Shown here: piece after piece, positions 8,018-17,203 of the stretch
Layout: each line of letters starts with the position of its first letter
Position numbering within the stretch: the stretch's first letter is position 1
Assembly: GCA_017936125.1 (NCBI GenBank)
Contig: JAGBGE010000016.1
Location: 1-58,233 of the forward strand
DNA length: 58,233 nucleotides
From: Clostridia bacterium
GTDB lineage: Bacteria > Bacillota_A > Clostridia > Oscillospirales > CAG-272
Direction of reading: 5' to 3'
Notes under the pieces: model-generated
Seen by the model: the letters and a program-made list of their open reading frames with translations, nothing else
Database searches by the model: none
What the model was told of the DNA's origin: nothing
Program-made: the position numbers and the translations under genes

Positions 8018-9271
8018 TTATAATTTGATTTCTTCAGGAAATGCCTCTTTTCTCATAATTCCCCACATCTTGTCGATATAGGAAAGCGTGTAGAAGCTCT
8101 CGTAATAGTGGTAATAGAATGCGCCGCGAAGCGTCATGCTGTAAACTCCGTCACTCTCGGTGATAAAGCCGAGCAGCTTTGCGACGAGAATCTCAAAGCC
8201 GTACATCTTCCGCAGCGGTACGCCGAAGAACCTCTCGAAATCTCTCTCGTCAACCCTGGTGCTGTATGCAGTCCAGAAAAGATAGTAAACCATGCGCTGA
8301 CGCTTCTTGAATCTTATAGTCAAAGAGGTGGGAAGCGTATTATTGTCAATCCTCTTGCAGTACTCCTCAACCGAGAAGGTATTTATCTTGAACTGATCCT
8401 TGAGCAGCGTGGTCGCGGAGCAGCCAAAGCCGAGGAAATTATCCCTCGTCATAGAGGAATACTTCGCCTGCTTCTCGTTCGAGAAAGTCCAGATAGAGCT
8501 GCGGTCATATCCCTTGTCCAAGCAATAATTAGTTATATCGTCAAGAAGCCTGCGCTTCTCTTTTTTCGGCATAGCCTTTACCTTGCTCTTGGTGAAGGTA
8601 AAATCAATAAAGGGATAAATCGCGATGTGATTAGCGCCAAGCAGAAAGGCTTTGTCAATATCCGTGCGCAGATCATCAAAGGTCTGCCCCGGCAGAGCGA
8701 AAATAAAGTCCATCGACACCGTTTCAAACGGTACCTCTGCGAGAGCCTTGCCGAGCGCCTCGGTATCAACGCTCGCTCTGCCGAGCACGCTCTGGAACTT
8801 CTCACCGAAGGACTGAATACCGATGCTGATTTTCGTCACTCCCGCATCGCGCAGAGTGCGAAGGGTATCAACGTTCACGTTGCTTGGGTGCAATTCCACT
8901 CCTATTCCCTCGGTGATTATAAAGTGCTCCTCAATGGCGTCTATAATTTCCTTAAGCCTATCCGCCGCCAACGCGGGAGTACCTCCGCCGAAGTAAAGGC
9001 TCGTCGTTTCCTTCCTGCCCTCGTGCTGACTTCCTACGAAGTGAATCTCACGAATCAGGGCGTCAATATAGCTGTCACACAACTCTTTTGTATACTTAAC
9101 TTTACAATATGGGCAGAAATTGCATATACTTTTGCAAAAAGGGATATGCACGTATAGTCCGAGTCCGTCAAGCTCGGAGTAAGGAAGCTGCTCGTCGTAT
9201 TCGCTCTCAAAGGTAAAGGGCTTCACCGTTCGAGTCAGCCACATTCTTGTTAGACTGGTAATTATACTCAT
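8018..9271 (-). CDS. HemN/HemW-like radical SAM protein
   Basis: A 417-residue radical SAM enzyme of the coproporphyrinogen III oxidase-like family. After a 40-residue N-terminal extension, the cluster motif is HIPFCKSICNFCPYC (CxxxCxxC plus one extra cysteine), followed by LYFGGGTPAL (SAM binding), SIGIQSF and DFIFALPGQT, all standard for this group. The C-terminal region has a HemN-type domain (FLGFGCSATT). The substrate is unknown: heme chaperone (HemW), anaerobic tetrapyrrole metabolism and unrelated chemistry are all possible, and no other heme gene is nearby. It starts one base after the stop of another radical SAM gene, so the two are coupled. Confidence 0.85.
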   Translation of the reverse strand: MSIITSLTRMWLTRTVKPFTFESEYDEQLPYSELDGLGLYVHIPFCKSICNFCPYCKVKYTKELCDSYIDALIREIHFVGSQHEGRKETTSLYFGGGTPALAADRLKEIIDAIEEHFIITEGIGVELHPSNVNVDTLRTLRDAGVTKISIGIQSFGEKFQSVLGRASVDTEALGKALAEVPFETVSMDFIFALPGQTFDDLRTDIDKAFLLGANHIAIYPFIDFTFTKSKVKAMPKKEKRRLLDDITNYCLDKGYDRSSIWTFSNEKQAKYSSMTRDNFLGFGCSATTLLKDQFKINTFSVEEYCKRIDNNTLPTSLTIRFKKRQRMVYYLFWTAYSTRVDERDFERFFGVPLRKMYGFEILVAKLLGFITESDGVYSMTLRGAFYYHYYESFYTLSYIDKMWGIMRKEAFPEEIKL

Positions 9272-9272
9272 A

Positions 9273-10175
9273 TTATATGTACCTTAAATAAGTCCTTAGC
9301 ATTTCAAAAATAATCTTTATATTGCCTCTGAACAAGAGGGTGTACTCGGCAACGAAGAAGTAGCCGCACTCGTCGCAGAGCCCGGGCACGTCAATGCATC
9401 TGCCGCAGGTCGAGATTTTGCCATTCTCGATTACCACGCACTGATGACAGGGGGTCGGGAATTTGTTGTCAATAAGATACGGAAACGCGCTTTTCAGGTT
9501 AAATACAGGTGCGCCCTCCTTCATCATCTCGGTAATCACCCGACAGCACTCAGCCTTATCCTCTCTTGACAGCGCCAGCTCTCTCGTGTCGGGATAGGGG
9601 GTATGGAAGTTGAAGGAAACCGCCTTGACGTTCTTCGTATCTCTCGCGGTAATGCATACGTCCCTCACCGCGTCCTTGTTTATCTGATTTATCGCCATAT
9701 AGAAGCAGATATTATCAGCCGTTGCGTTACTTATATTCTTCATAATAGTATCGTAGGTATCGCCGCGAATGGCGTTGTGTCGCTCACGGTCACCGTCAAG
9801 GCTCAGAAGAATCAGGTTTGCCTCGGGCAAATCTATCGGATAAGTACCGTTTGTCACCACGTTGACGATGAGAAATCCCATCTCCTTCGCCTCTATGACC
9901 AGGTCGCGCAGAGTGCGCTCACCGTCACGCCAGAGAAAAGTCTCGCCGCCGCAGAAGAAAAGAATGCGCACGCCCATATCGTATAGCGTCTGCATCTCAG
10001 CCTTTATCTGCTCGTAGGGGTGAACAACGGCTGTTATATTATTTACCGAGCAATGCTTGCATTTGAGGTTGCATTTATCGGTGACGATAACCGTGCCGAG
10101 AATAGGCTCTTTTTTTCTGAAAAGTATTGTTTTCACACCAAAGGTCGCAAAGCGCAGAAACGAAGAAATTTTCAT
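9273..10175 (-). CDS. Radical SAM protein with C-terminal cysteine cluster
   Basis: A 300-residue radical SAM enzyme. The cluster motif CNLKCKHC sits near residue 34, then FFCGGETFLW (SAM binding) and VNVVTNGTYPIDL. Near the C-terminus CHQC, STCGRC and LCDECG give seven cysteines within about 35 residues, resembling an auxiliary Fe-S binding region of the SPASM/twitch kind. Both termini are amphipathic or hydrophobic (FLRFATFGVKTILF; IIFEMLRTYLRYI), which may place it at the membrane. First gene of a two-gene unit with the HemN-like protein; good ribosome binding site AAGGAGAG. Substrate unknown. Confidence 0.85.
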   Translation of the reverse strand: MKISSFLRFATFGVKTILFRKKEPILGTVIVTDKCNLKCKHCSVNNITAVVHPYEQIKAEMQTLYDMGVRILFFCGGETFLWRDGERTLRDLVIEAKEMGFLIVNVVTNGTYPIDLPEANLILLSLDGDRERHNAIRGDTYDTIMKNISNATADNICFYMAINQINKDAVRDVCITARDTKNVKAVSFNFHTPYPDTRELALSREDKAECCRVITEMMKEGAPVFNLKSAFPYLIDNKFPTPCHQCVVIENGKISTCGRCIDVPGLCDECGYFFVAEYTLLFRGNIKIIFEMLRTYLRYI

Positions 10176-10257
10176 ATAATTTCTCTCCTTTCTTGAAATG
10201 ATAGCTTTATGAATAGTTTAGCATATAAATATGAACATTTCTACTCATAAATAAAAA

Positions 10258-10291
10258 ACGGGCGCTCGGCTTTACCACCGAATGCCCGCTT
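10258..10291 (-). terminator. Terminator of the HtrA-like protease gene
   Basis: The minus strand carries GCGGGCATTCGG / CCGAGCGCCCG as an imperfect hairpin followed by a run of Ts (plus-strand AAAAAA just before 10258). It lies just after the protease stop codon. Confidence 0.75.
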
Positions 10292-10296
10292 TCAAT

Positions 10297-11613
10297 TTAA
10301 TAAGCCGCTATCGCGCGCTCTGTTATCTCAATTTCAACCGTCATCTCCTCGCCGCCGCGAAGAATGCCCATCGTCACCACGTCACCGACTCTTGCGTCAA
10401 GCATTGCGTCTATCACGTGATAGCTGCGAGTGACCTCGGTAATTTCTCCGTCAATTGTCACCGACTTGATTACGTCGCCCGACTTGAGCTTTCCGAACGC
10501 GACTCCGTCTACCGCAACCTCGGCTATACCCACGGTTTCCTTAATCTTGATAATTCCAAGCTCCTCATCCATCACCGCAACCGAGTTCGTCGTGCCGAGA
10601 GTGACACCGACAAGCGCGCGCATTACAGTCTTGTTATCACTGCCGAAGCAGTTGTCAATAATATTGTCAGCAACCGCCGTCGCAACGTTTGAGGGAATTG
10701 CGTAGCCTATATTCTCTACCTGATTATCAACGATTTTTGCGTTTACTATACCGATAAGCTCACCTGCCGCATTGTAAAGACCGCCGCCCGAGTTGCCCGA
10801 GTTTACCGCCGTGTCAACACGCATAACTCTGAAGGAAATGGTGCTCTGACCGTCAACGGCAGTCATAGTGATGTACTCCGACGCCACGCTGACTATACCG
10901 AGTGATGCGGCAATACCGTAGCCGCGCGGATTTCCGACAGCGATAGCCGTCGCGCCGACGGATACGTCATCAGAATCGGCAATCTTCACGCTGTTGTAAA
11001 CCGAGTTCACAAGCGCGGGACAATCCTTGACGTAAAGCACTGCAATATCGTAGTAAAGCGAGCCGCCCACGTACTCAGCGGGGATAGCGTAATTCTCGCC
11101 CTCCGCGCCGTATAGATAAATCTCGATATTCTCGCTTATTCCGTCGCTCGAATTAGAGGCGCTGTCATATACAACGTGATAATTCGTAATAATAAACGCA
11201 GAGCCGGTCTCTCTGTCAATCTCATAGATAACTCCCGCGCCCTCTGAGGTATACTGTGAGGTGCTTGTTCCGCCGCCAAAGCCCGGGAAAAAGCCGCCGT
11301 AGGAGTTGTTCACGGTCTTCTCAAAATGCGACGTGATGCTCACCGCACTGACAAGTCCTGCCGTGGTAGCGGCAAGAACGCTGTCGTCACCGCTCTGTAT
11401 GTTTATCGTCGTTCCCTCGTTGGATATAGCGCCAACGTTCTTCTCGCTTCCGTCAGAGAACATAAGCACGAGCTCGCCTCTCTCGTTGATTCTCGCAGAG
11501 GTTATATCTCCGTCATCATCCTTTCCGCAAGCGCTGAATGCGCACACAGACGTCAAAATCAAAATGACTGATAATAATGAACACAAAATTTTCTTTCCTG
11601 ATACGTTTTTCAT
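10297..11613 (-). CDS. htrA: HtrA/DegP-like trypsin-family serine protease, lipoprotein
   Basis: Extracytoplasmic quality-control protease of 438 residues. An N-terminal signal peptide ends in a lipobox (AFSAC), so it is probably lipid-anchored. The chymotrypsin-like domain shows His in ITNYHVVYD, Asp in YYDIAVLYV and Ser in NSGNSGGGLYNAAG. A single PDZ-like domain follows (about 340-430; LKSGDVIKSVTIDG). Single-PDZ, membrane-bound architecture resembles Gram-positive HtrA. A short disordered stretch (SYGGFFPGFGGGTSTS) separates the anchor from the protease. It is monocistronic: terminators flank both sides. Confidence 0.94.
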   Translation of the reverse strand: MKNVSGKKILCSLLSVILILTSVCAFSACGKDDDGDITSARINERGELVLMFSDGSEKNVGAISNEGTTINIQSGDDSVLAATTAGLVSAVSITSHFEKTVNNSYGGFFPGFGGGTSTSQYTSEGAGVIYEIDRETGSAFIITNYHVVYDSASNSSDGISENIEIYLYGAEGENYAIPAEYVGGSLYYDIAVLYVKDCPALVNSVYNSVKIADSDDVSVGATAIAVGNPRGYGIAASLGIVSVASEYITMTAVDGQSTISFRVMRVDTAVNSGNSGGGLYNAAGELIGIVNAKIVDNQVENIGYAIPSNVATAVADNIIDNCFGSDNKTVMRALVGVTLGTTNSVAVMDEELGIIKIKETVGIAEVAVDGVAFGKLKSGDVIKSVTIDGEITEVTRSYHVIDAMLDARVGDVVTMGILRGGEEMTVEIEITERAIAAY

Positions 11614-11702
11614 TTTTTCCTCCGTTTACCGCATTGGTATTGTATATATTATACACTATGCCATTAAAATAAAGATAAGAGAAATTGCAAACATTTCGTA
11701 AA

Positions 11703-11734
11703 CAAAGCACGGCGAGGTTAACCGCCGTGCTTTG
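11703..11734 (-). terminator. Terminator of the acyl-CoA synthetase gene
   Basis: Perfect 12-bp stem CAAAGCACGGCG / CGCCGTGCTTTG with an eight-base loop, about 20 bases after the stop codon. Confidence 0.8.
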
Positions 11735-11752
11735 TTGTTTTGGATAGTATAA

Positions 11753-13465
11753 TTAGTCGATAGTCATATCCATCTTTCTTCTGAGAATTTTTCTCAGAGT
11801 GTTCTTGGGGAACTCCTCCTCACGAACCTTGACAAGACCTATCTTCTTGTAAGGAACCGCGGTCTTATTATATTCATTAACGAACTTCTGGAAGTATGCC
11901 TTGGGATCGGTGATACCCTTTTCCTCAAGGATAGTCTTATCGGGATAGATCTCGGCAACGATAGCGTTGTGCTCGATTCCGCGACGCGACTTGCCCTCGT
12001 ATACTACTATATCAACGAGTCCGGGAGTTGCGCTGAGAGCGTCCTCTATCTCCTCGGGGTAAACATTCTTACCGTTGGAGAGAATGATTATATTCTTGAA
12101 TCTGCCTGTGATGTAGAGAATTCTGTCACCCTCCTTGGTGATTTCCATTCTACCTGCGTCACCGGTGCGGAAGAAGCCGTCCTCGGTGAACGCCTCGGCA
12201 TTAGCCTCATCGTTCTTATAGTAGCCGAGCATTACGTTGGAACCCTTGACCTGAATCTCGCCCTCTCCGGAATCGTCAGCGTCTGCGATACGGCACTCAA
12301 CGATAGGAAGAACGTGACCTACGCTCTTCGGAACTATATAATTATTGTGGTTTACCGCAAGAATAGGAGCGCACTCGGTGATACCGTAGCCGTTGAGCAC
12401 CTTGACACCAAGGCCGGCAAAGAGATCTGCCATTTCCTGATTAAGAGGCGCGCCGCCCGAAATTATCGTATTCAATTCGCCGCCGAACTTCGAGAGAATC
12501 ATCTTCTTGAAGAGTCCGTCGAAGGGCTTGAGACCTATCTTATGACAGCCTCTGTTGAAGCTGATAAGTCCCTTGACTATTCCGCCGACAAACTTACCCT
12601 TCTCGTCAATTCCTTTAACGATTCTTCTGTAGAAGGTCTCTACGTAGAGGGGAACTGCAACGAGGTGACCGGGCTTGTGCTCCGCAAGCTCTTTAAGAAT
12701 ATACTTAACGCCCGAGGAAATATAAATATCACAGCCGATAGAGTTCTGTCCGTAGATAGAAACCGAGGAAGCGTAGGTGTGATGGGGAGGAAGAACGTTC
12801 ATACATCTAACCGAGAAGTCGATAAAGGGGATAACGTCGTCAAGGTCGGACATAAAGTTTCTCTGAGAAAGCATAACACCCTTGCCCTGTCCGGTAGTAC
12901 CGGAGGTGAACACAAGCTCCGCGAGCGCGTCTATATCTATCTCCGTGCCGTAATAGAGAGAGGAATCCTGCGCAAATTTTACAGCGCCCGCCTCACGCCA
13001 AGCGAGAAGGCTGTCCTCGCCCTCTCCGTTGAGGTAGATAGGCGCAGGAAGCTCGAGATTCTCCGTGATGAACTGACCCTTCTCCGCGATATCAACGTCG
13101 CACATAAGCAGGTCGCACTCACCGCTCCTCACGGTTTCGAGAAGATCCTCCTTCGGCCAGTCACGGTCAAGGGGTACCCACACGCTGCCCGTAGCCATGG
13201 TAGCGTAGTAGCTCTGGATAAGAGGATAGGTGTGCTTGCCGATAACGGCAATCTTCTTTCCCTGATATCCTCTTGCGATAATCTCGGTCGCAAGCGCGCG
13301 AACGTGGTCGCGCATCTCGTCATAGGTGACCTTCACTACTTCCTTGTCGTGAGGCTTTACGCGATAGCGGTAAGCAACCTTGCCGCTGAATCTCTCGCCA
13401 ATATCTTCTACCATTTCTCTGATATTAGCGAATTCTCTCTTTTCTCTTAAAGCTTTTACTTTCAT
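11753..13465 (-). CDS. AMP-dependent synthetase / long-chain acyl-CoA synthetase-like ligase
   Basis: ANL-superfamily enzyme (570 residues) that activates a carboxylic acid as acyl-AMP and transfers it to a thiol. The ATP-binding P-loop is FTSGTTGQGKGVML near residue 190, followed by NGYGITECAP, the TGD-containing FFRTGDAGR, the hinge GRFKNIIILSNGKNVYP, and a C-terminal lysine region KNTLRKILRRK. The closest general family is long-chain fatty-acid CoA ligase; the true acid is not predictable. It is transcribed alone from its own promoter at 13620-13648 and has an unusual leader of about 150 bases that can fold strongly. Confidence 0.9.
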   Translation of the reverse strand: MKVKALREKREFANIREMVEDIGERFSGKVAYRYRVKPHDKEVVKVTYDEMRDHVRALATEIIARGYQGKKIAVIGKHTYPLIQSYYATMATGSVWVPLDRDWPKEDLLETVRSGECDLLMCDVDIAEKGQFITENLELPAPIYLNGEGEDSLLAWREAGAVKFAQDSSLYYGTEIDIDALAELVFTSGTTGQGKGVMLSQRNFMSDLDDVIPFIDFSVRCMNVLPPHHTYASSVSIYGQNSIGCDIYISSGVKYILKELAEHKPGHLVAVPLYVETFYRRIVKGIDEKGKFVGGIVKGLISFNRGCHKIGLKPFDGLFKKMILSKFGGELNTIISGGAPLNQEMADLFAGLGVKVLNGYGITECAPILAVNHNNYIVPKSVGHVLPIVECRIADADDSGEGEIQVKGSNVMLGYYKNDEANAEAFTEDGFFRTGDAGRMEITKEGDRILYITGRFKNIIILSNGKNVYPEEIEDALSATPGLVDIVVYEGKSRRGIEHNAIVAEIYPDKTILEEKGITDPKAYFQKFVNEYNKTAVPYKKIGLVKVREEEFPKNTLRKILRRKMDMTID

Positions 13466-13484
13466 ATTTATTACCTTTCTTCAG

Positions 13485-13613
13485 CTTTGCTTGTCTGCGC
13501 GCTCTCGCCAAGCGATGCAGCCCGCCAGGATCGGGGGATGTCGGGAAGTGCATCGGCAAGGCTACCTCGGGTAGACTTGCAAAGAGTATTGCTTTGGAAT
13601 TTTTACCCAAAAC
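13485..13613 (-). ncRNA. Structured leader RNA upstream of acyl-CoA synthetase (candidate cis-regulatory RNA)
   Basis: The transcript between the promoter and the start codon can form a closed multi-helix fold. P1: CUUUGC (13584-13579) pairs with GCAAAG (13490-13485), continued after an AA/AA internal loop by GUCU (13576-13573) with AGAC (13496-13493). P2: GCC (13562-13560) with GGC (13509-13507) and CGAUGCA (13555-13549) with UGCAUCG (13519-13513). Apical: CCCG (13545-13542) with CGGG (13524-13521). I looked for SRP, T-box, TPP, FMN, SAM, glycine and c-di-GMP consensus cores and found none. It may be a riboswitch, a protein-binding leader, or an independent small RNA. Confidence 0.45.
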
Positions 13614-13619
13614 ATAGAC

Positions 13620-13648
13620 ATTCTAGCACACGATGTCAGTTTTGTCAA
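13620..13648 (-). promoter_or_regulatory. Promoter of leader RNA / acyl-CoA synthetase
   Basis: Minus-strand -35 TTGACA (13648-13643) and -10 TAGAAT (13625-13620), spacing 17. It lies after the tadA stop codon and gives a leader of about 148 bases. Confidence 0.82.
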
Positions 13649-13685
13649 GCAAATTTAATATTACATAATAATTATTAAATATATG

Positions 13686-14150
13686 TTAAGGCTTTCTTTT
13701 CCTCTTAAAGTAGCTTGAAAGTATATCTGCGCTCTCCTCGCCCAGCACTCCGCCGACCACCTCGGGCTTGTGGTTGAGTCCTGCTTCGTTCAGGTCGAGC
13801 GCAGAGCCAAAGGCGCCGAAGCGAAAGTCCTTTGCTCCGTAGACGACTCTCTCGATTCTGGAATTTATTATCGCGCCCGCGCACATAGCGCAGGGCTCCA
13901 TAGTGACGTAAAGCGTCACTCCGGGCAGACGCCAACCGCCAAGAGCCGCGCAGGCTCTCTCTATCGCTAGAATTTCCGCGTGGTGAGTGGCGCATTTCGA
14001 GGTTTCGCGAGTATTATAGGCTCTCGCGATTATCCTTCCGTCACGCACGGCAACCGCGCCGACGGGCACCTCGTCTATTCTCTCTGCGGCGTTTGCTTCC
14101 TCGATAGCCGCGCGCATAAATTCTTCGTCTATGTAACTCTTATCTTCCAT
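13686..14150 (-). CDS. tadA: tRNA-specific adenosine deaminase TadA
   Basis: Deaminates A34 to inosine in the anticodon wobble position of tRNA-Arg(ACG). The protein has 154 residues with zinc and catalytic motifs HHAEILAIE (HAE) near residue 56 and PCAMCAGAI (PCxxC) near residue 86. The size and motif spacing are typical of TadA rather than of cytidine or guanine deaminases. It starts two bases after the CPBP protease stop codon, so it is in the same transcript. Confidence 0.95.
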   Translation of the reverse strand: MEDKSYIDEEFMRAAIEEANAAERIDEVPVGAVAVRDGRIIARAYNTRETSKCATHHAEILAIERACAALGGWRLPGVTLYVTMEPCAMCAGAIINSRIERVVYGAKDFRFGAFGSALDLNEAGLNHKPEVVGGVLGEESADILSSYFKRKRKP

Positions 14151-14152
14151 AA

Positions 14153-14974
14153 TTACTCCTGAATTTTCGCCGCAAGGTCGAGCGCCGCAAGTATCAGCGT
14201 CGGCACGGCAAGATATAATATTTCGGATGTGAGCCTTACCCTATTACCCGAAAAGGCTTTCTTAATTTCACCTATATACTCCTCGCGCTTTGCTATAATA
14301 ACGGCAAGTGAAATGACTGTAAGTATAACAAGCACCGCATAGAACGCATAGTTGAATATCGGCTCGCGCGAATAGAAAATCATAAGCACCGACAGCGTAT
14401 TATTTACCGCGTGTAGAATCACCGACGGCCAGACGCTACCAAGAATTATATCAATTATTATAAACAGCGCGCCCGCGAGGAATGCGTAAGGAATTACGAA
14501 AAAGTCACGGTGAACGAGCGCAAAGCAGAGCGAGGTGACGACTACCATAGTCGCATTGTCCTCGCCGCCGTAAAGGCGCAACGGCAGATACCTGAAGAGC
14601 ATTTCCTCAAGCAATGCCGGCAAAAATGCGTGAGTTACAAGCGCTAAAATAAGATTATCACCAACGTCAATGCTGCTCTGTGCGCCAAATATCTGATAAA
14701 TGATAAGCGACGTCAGGCTTGACGTAATAATTATCAGCGAAATTATCGGCGCAGCGGTGGGAAGCATCAGTCCAAAAGAGCGCTTGTCAAGCGAAAGAAG
14801 TAAATTCTCCTTTTCCCTACCCTCGCGCCTCACAAGATAAATGCCGAGTGCGGTAGGTAGCGCAAAGGAGAGAATATAGACTATCTCGGACAAAATTCCC
14901 GAGAGCGAGCCCGAGAGTGAAAGCAGGGCTAAAAATAAAATATAGAAGAACGAAAGCAGCTTTATTCTATTCAT
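14153..14974 (-). CDS. CPBP family intramembrane metalloprotease (CAAX/Abi)
   Basis: Polytopic membrane protein of 273 residues with about seven to eight hydrophobic segments. The three conserved CPBP motifs are present: EEMLFRYLP (EExxxR), LVHRDFF and ILHAVNN, which form the glutamate/histidine metal site. Family members cleave prenylated or membrane proteins, or act in bacteriocin self-immunity; the substrate here is unknown. Between RNase R (44 bases upstream) and tadA, with no sign of a bacteriocin locus. Confidence 0.9.
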   Translation of the reverse strand: MNRIKLLSFFYILFLALLSLSGSLSGILSEIVYILSFALPTALGIYLVRREGREKENLLLSLDKRSFGLMLPTAAPIISLIIITSSLTSLIIYQIFGAQSSIDVGDNLILALVTHAFLPALLEEMLFRYLPLRLYGGEDNATMVVVTSLCFALVHRDFFVIPYAFLAGALFIIIDIILGSVWPSVILHAVNNTLSVLMIFYSREPIFNYAFYAVLVILTVISLAVIIAKREEYIGEIKKAFSGNRVRLTSEILYLAVPTLILAALDLAAKIQE

Positions 14975-15018
14975 TATTTCTCTCCTTTCTGCGCGTTTTG
15001 TAAAGTTTTATTTATATT

Positions 15019-17130
15019 TTATAGCTTTTCCACTATTGAGAAGCGCAGCTTGCCTTTAATTATGCTGGCTTCCTCCAGTCTTACAGTGAGTCTATCCGCT
15101 ACGTGATAGACCTCGTAGCGAGAGCGCAGAGTAAGGTTGCGCTCGTCGAAGGTGAATACGCCCGGAAGCTCGCTTATCGGCACGAGTCCCTCGCAGGTGT
15201 TATCAAGCATACAGAAGAGTCCGAACGACGTGACCGAGCTGACAACGGCGGAGAATTCCTCGCCGACACGCTCAGACATAAATAACACCTTGTATAAATC
15301 CTCGATTTTTCTCTCGGCATTCACCGCGCGAAGCTCACCCTCGGTTGCGGCAGCAGCGGCGCGTCTGGCGTAAGAGGCATATTGCTCTGCCCTTTTGCCC
15401 TCGAAGAGCACCTTTTTGATTATCCTGTGTGTTGCGAGGTCGGATAGTCTGCGTATGGGCGAGGTGAAGTGACAGTATTTGTCAATGCCAAGGCCGAAGT
15501 GGCCGTCGTTTTTCTCCGAATACCTCGCCTTTGCCATAGCGCGAAGCATTGTGTAGGAAACCGCGAATGCAATTCCCTTCTCCTCTGCCCTCTCCAGCAG
15601 TGCCGAAAGCTGCCCCGGCGTAGGCTCGTCACGTGAAATATAGCGAGTGTCAAGCCCCAGGCTCTCGGCATAGGAGAGGAAGGACTCAAAGTGCTCCTTC
15701 GGCGGCTGCTCGTGTACTCTGTAAACACATGGAATTTCCCTAGACGAAAGATAGGTCGCTACCGCCTCGTTTGCCGTGAGCATAAACTGCTCTATCATTC
15801 GCTCTGCGTCACCTCGCTCGCGCCTGATTATCTCGGTCGGCGCACCGTGAGAGTCGAGAATTATCTCCGCCTCGTCGGAGTCGAAGTCTATCGCGCCGCG
15901 CTTCTCGCTCTTCTCGAGCAGAATGCCGTAAAGCTCGTGCATCTTACGCAGAGTCGGCAGGACTTCCTTATATTTTTTCTTCAAGTAGGAATCGGCTTCA
16001 CCCGAGAGGAGCTTATTCACCTCGGAATAAACTCCGCGCACTCGGCTGACGATAACCGATTCCTCGAGCTTGGTATCAATAATATTGCCCTCGGAGTCGA
16101 GGTCGACAATTGCAGAAAGCGTGTACTTTTCCTCACCCGAATTCAGCGAGCATGCGCCGTTTGATAGCGCCTGAGGAAGCATAGGCACAACCTTGTCGGT
16201 GAAGTAGACGCTCGTACCGCGCGCCATAACGCATCTGTCGAGAGGCGTGCGCTCTCTTACGTATTGCGACACGTCGGCAATATGCACGCCGAGTCGCCAT
16301 TTGCCACCCGTAAGACGTCTTAGCGAAACGGCATCGTCGAGGTCCTTCGCTCCCTCGCCGTCAATGGTAAATATAATCTCACCGCGTCTGTCCACTCTGC
16401 CGTCGAGCGAAATTTCCTCGCAGGAGAGCGACTCTGCCGCGACAAGCTCGTCGGGGGTAAAGTCGGTGATAATCTCGCACTCTGCGAGAATCGCCTCATA
16501 GTTCGCGCCGACAGAGTCGGTGTCACCGAAAACGCGTATAACCTCAGAGGAAAGCGGATATGTGTCACGCCTGATAAGCACCTCGACCTTATCGCCAAGC
16601 TCTGCGCCGGCAGAGTCGGTCACTATCGGGCGTAGCATAATCCTTGCATCATCGGGCTCTAGATACAGCTCGCGCATATTACGTCTGCCGTGACGGATTC
16701 TACGCTCGTAGAGTGTGCCTATAAGAGTTTTTCTGCCGTGCTCGACGATTTTTCTGACCTTTCCCTCGGTCTTTTCCTCACCGTCACGGTTTTTGAACTT
16801 ATGGTAGGTAATCTCAACGTAGTCGCCGTCTATCGCGCCACCAATATTTCCCGCAGGGATAAATATATCGTCGCCGCCCTCCTCAAGCGAAACGAATCCG
16901 AATGCGCTCTTTGAGCCACGGAAGATACCGCGAGTGACAATTTCCTCACTCGCCTTCGAGCGACCGGAGCGCGCGCTCCTGCCGTAGTCGGTCATAGAAC
17001 CAATCTTCACTCCGTCGTACTTTACCCCGACCTCATTGACCGCCTTCAACAGCTCTCGCCTTGCCGCCTCCTTGGAGCGACGCTTATGAACGTTTCTTTT
17101 AGTAAATTTAGCAAAATCCTTTTTCTTCAT
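15019..17130 (-). CDS. rnr: Ribonuclease R (RNB-family 3'-5' exoribonuclease)
   Basis: Processive 3'-5' exoribonuclease that degrades structured RNA and cooperates with trans-translation. About 703 residues: a basic N-terminus, cold-shock/OB domains (about 60-215), the RNB catalytic domain with TIDGEGAKDLDDAVSL carrying the metal-binding aspartates, and a C-terminal S1 domain. I place the start at the ATG at 17130, because GGAGG lies six bases upstream of it; an in-frame ATG at 17151 would read through that ribosome binding site. The neighbour order secG-rnr is common in Firmicutes. The long lysine-rich tail of E. coli RNase R is absent. Confidence 0.96.
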   Translation of the reverse strand: MKKKDFAKFTKRNVHKRRSKEAARRELLKAVNEVGVKYDGVKIGSMTDYGRSARSGRSKASEEIVTRGIFRGSKSAFGFVSLEEGGDDIFIPAGNIGGAIDGDYVEITYHKFKNRDGEEKTEGKVRKIVEHGRKTLIGTLYERRIRHGRRNMRELYLEPDDARIMLRPIVTDSAGAELGDKVEVLIRRDTYPLSSEVIRVFGDTDSVGANYEAILAECEIITDFTPDELVAAESLSCEEISLDGRVDRRGEIIFTIDGEGAKDLDDAVSLRRLTGGKWRLGVHIADVSQYVRERTPLDRCVMARGTSVYFTDKVVPMLPQALSNGACSLNSGEEKYTLSAIVDLDSEGNIIDTKLEESVIVSRVRGVYSEVNKLLSGEADSYLKKKYKEVLPTLRKMHELYGILLEKSEKRGAIDFDSDEAEIILDSHGAPTEIIRRERGDAERMIEQFMLTANEAVATYLSSREIPCVYRVHEQPPKEHFESFLSYAESLGLDTRYISRDEPTPGQLSALLERAEEKGIAFAVSYTMLRAMAKARYSEKNDGHFGLGIDKYCHFTSPIRRLSDLATHRIIKKVLFEGKRAEQYASYARRAAAAATEGELRAVNAERKIEDLYKVLFMSERVGEEFSAVVSSVTSFGLFCMLDNTCEGLVPISELPGVFTFDERNLTLRSRYEVYHVADRLTVRLEEASIIKGKLRFSIVEKL

Positions 17131-17203
17131 CAAACCTCCGTACAGACGCAAATGAGCCGTCTATACATAATATATGTAGGAAATCAAGATTTCAAACTAA
17201 AGC

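Noticed and set aside
13466..13685. SRP (4.5S) RNA gene, expected after tadA in some Firmicutes
   Set aside because: The conserved GGAAG...AGCAGC core and the matching helix 8 are missing on both strands, so I kept only the call of a structured leader.
14153..14974. Bacteriocin immunity locus, suggested by the CPBP (Abi) protease
   Set aside because: There is no precursor peptide, transporter or modification enzyme nearby; the neighbours are housekeeping genes.
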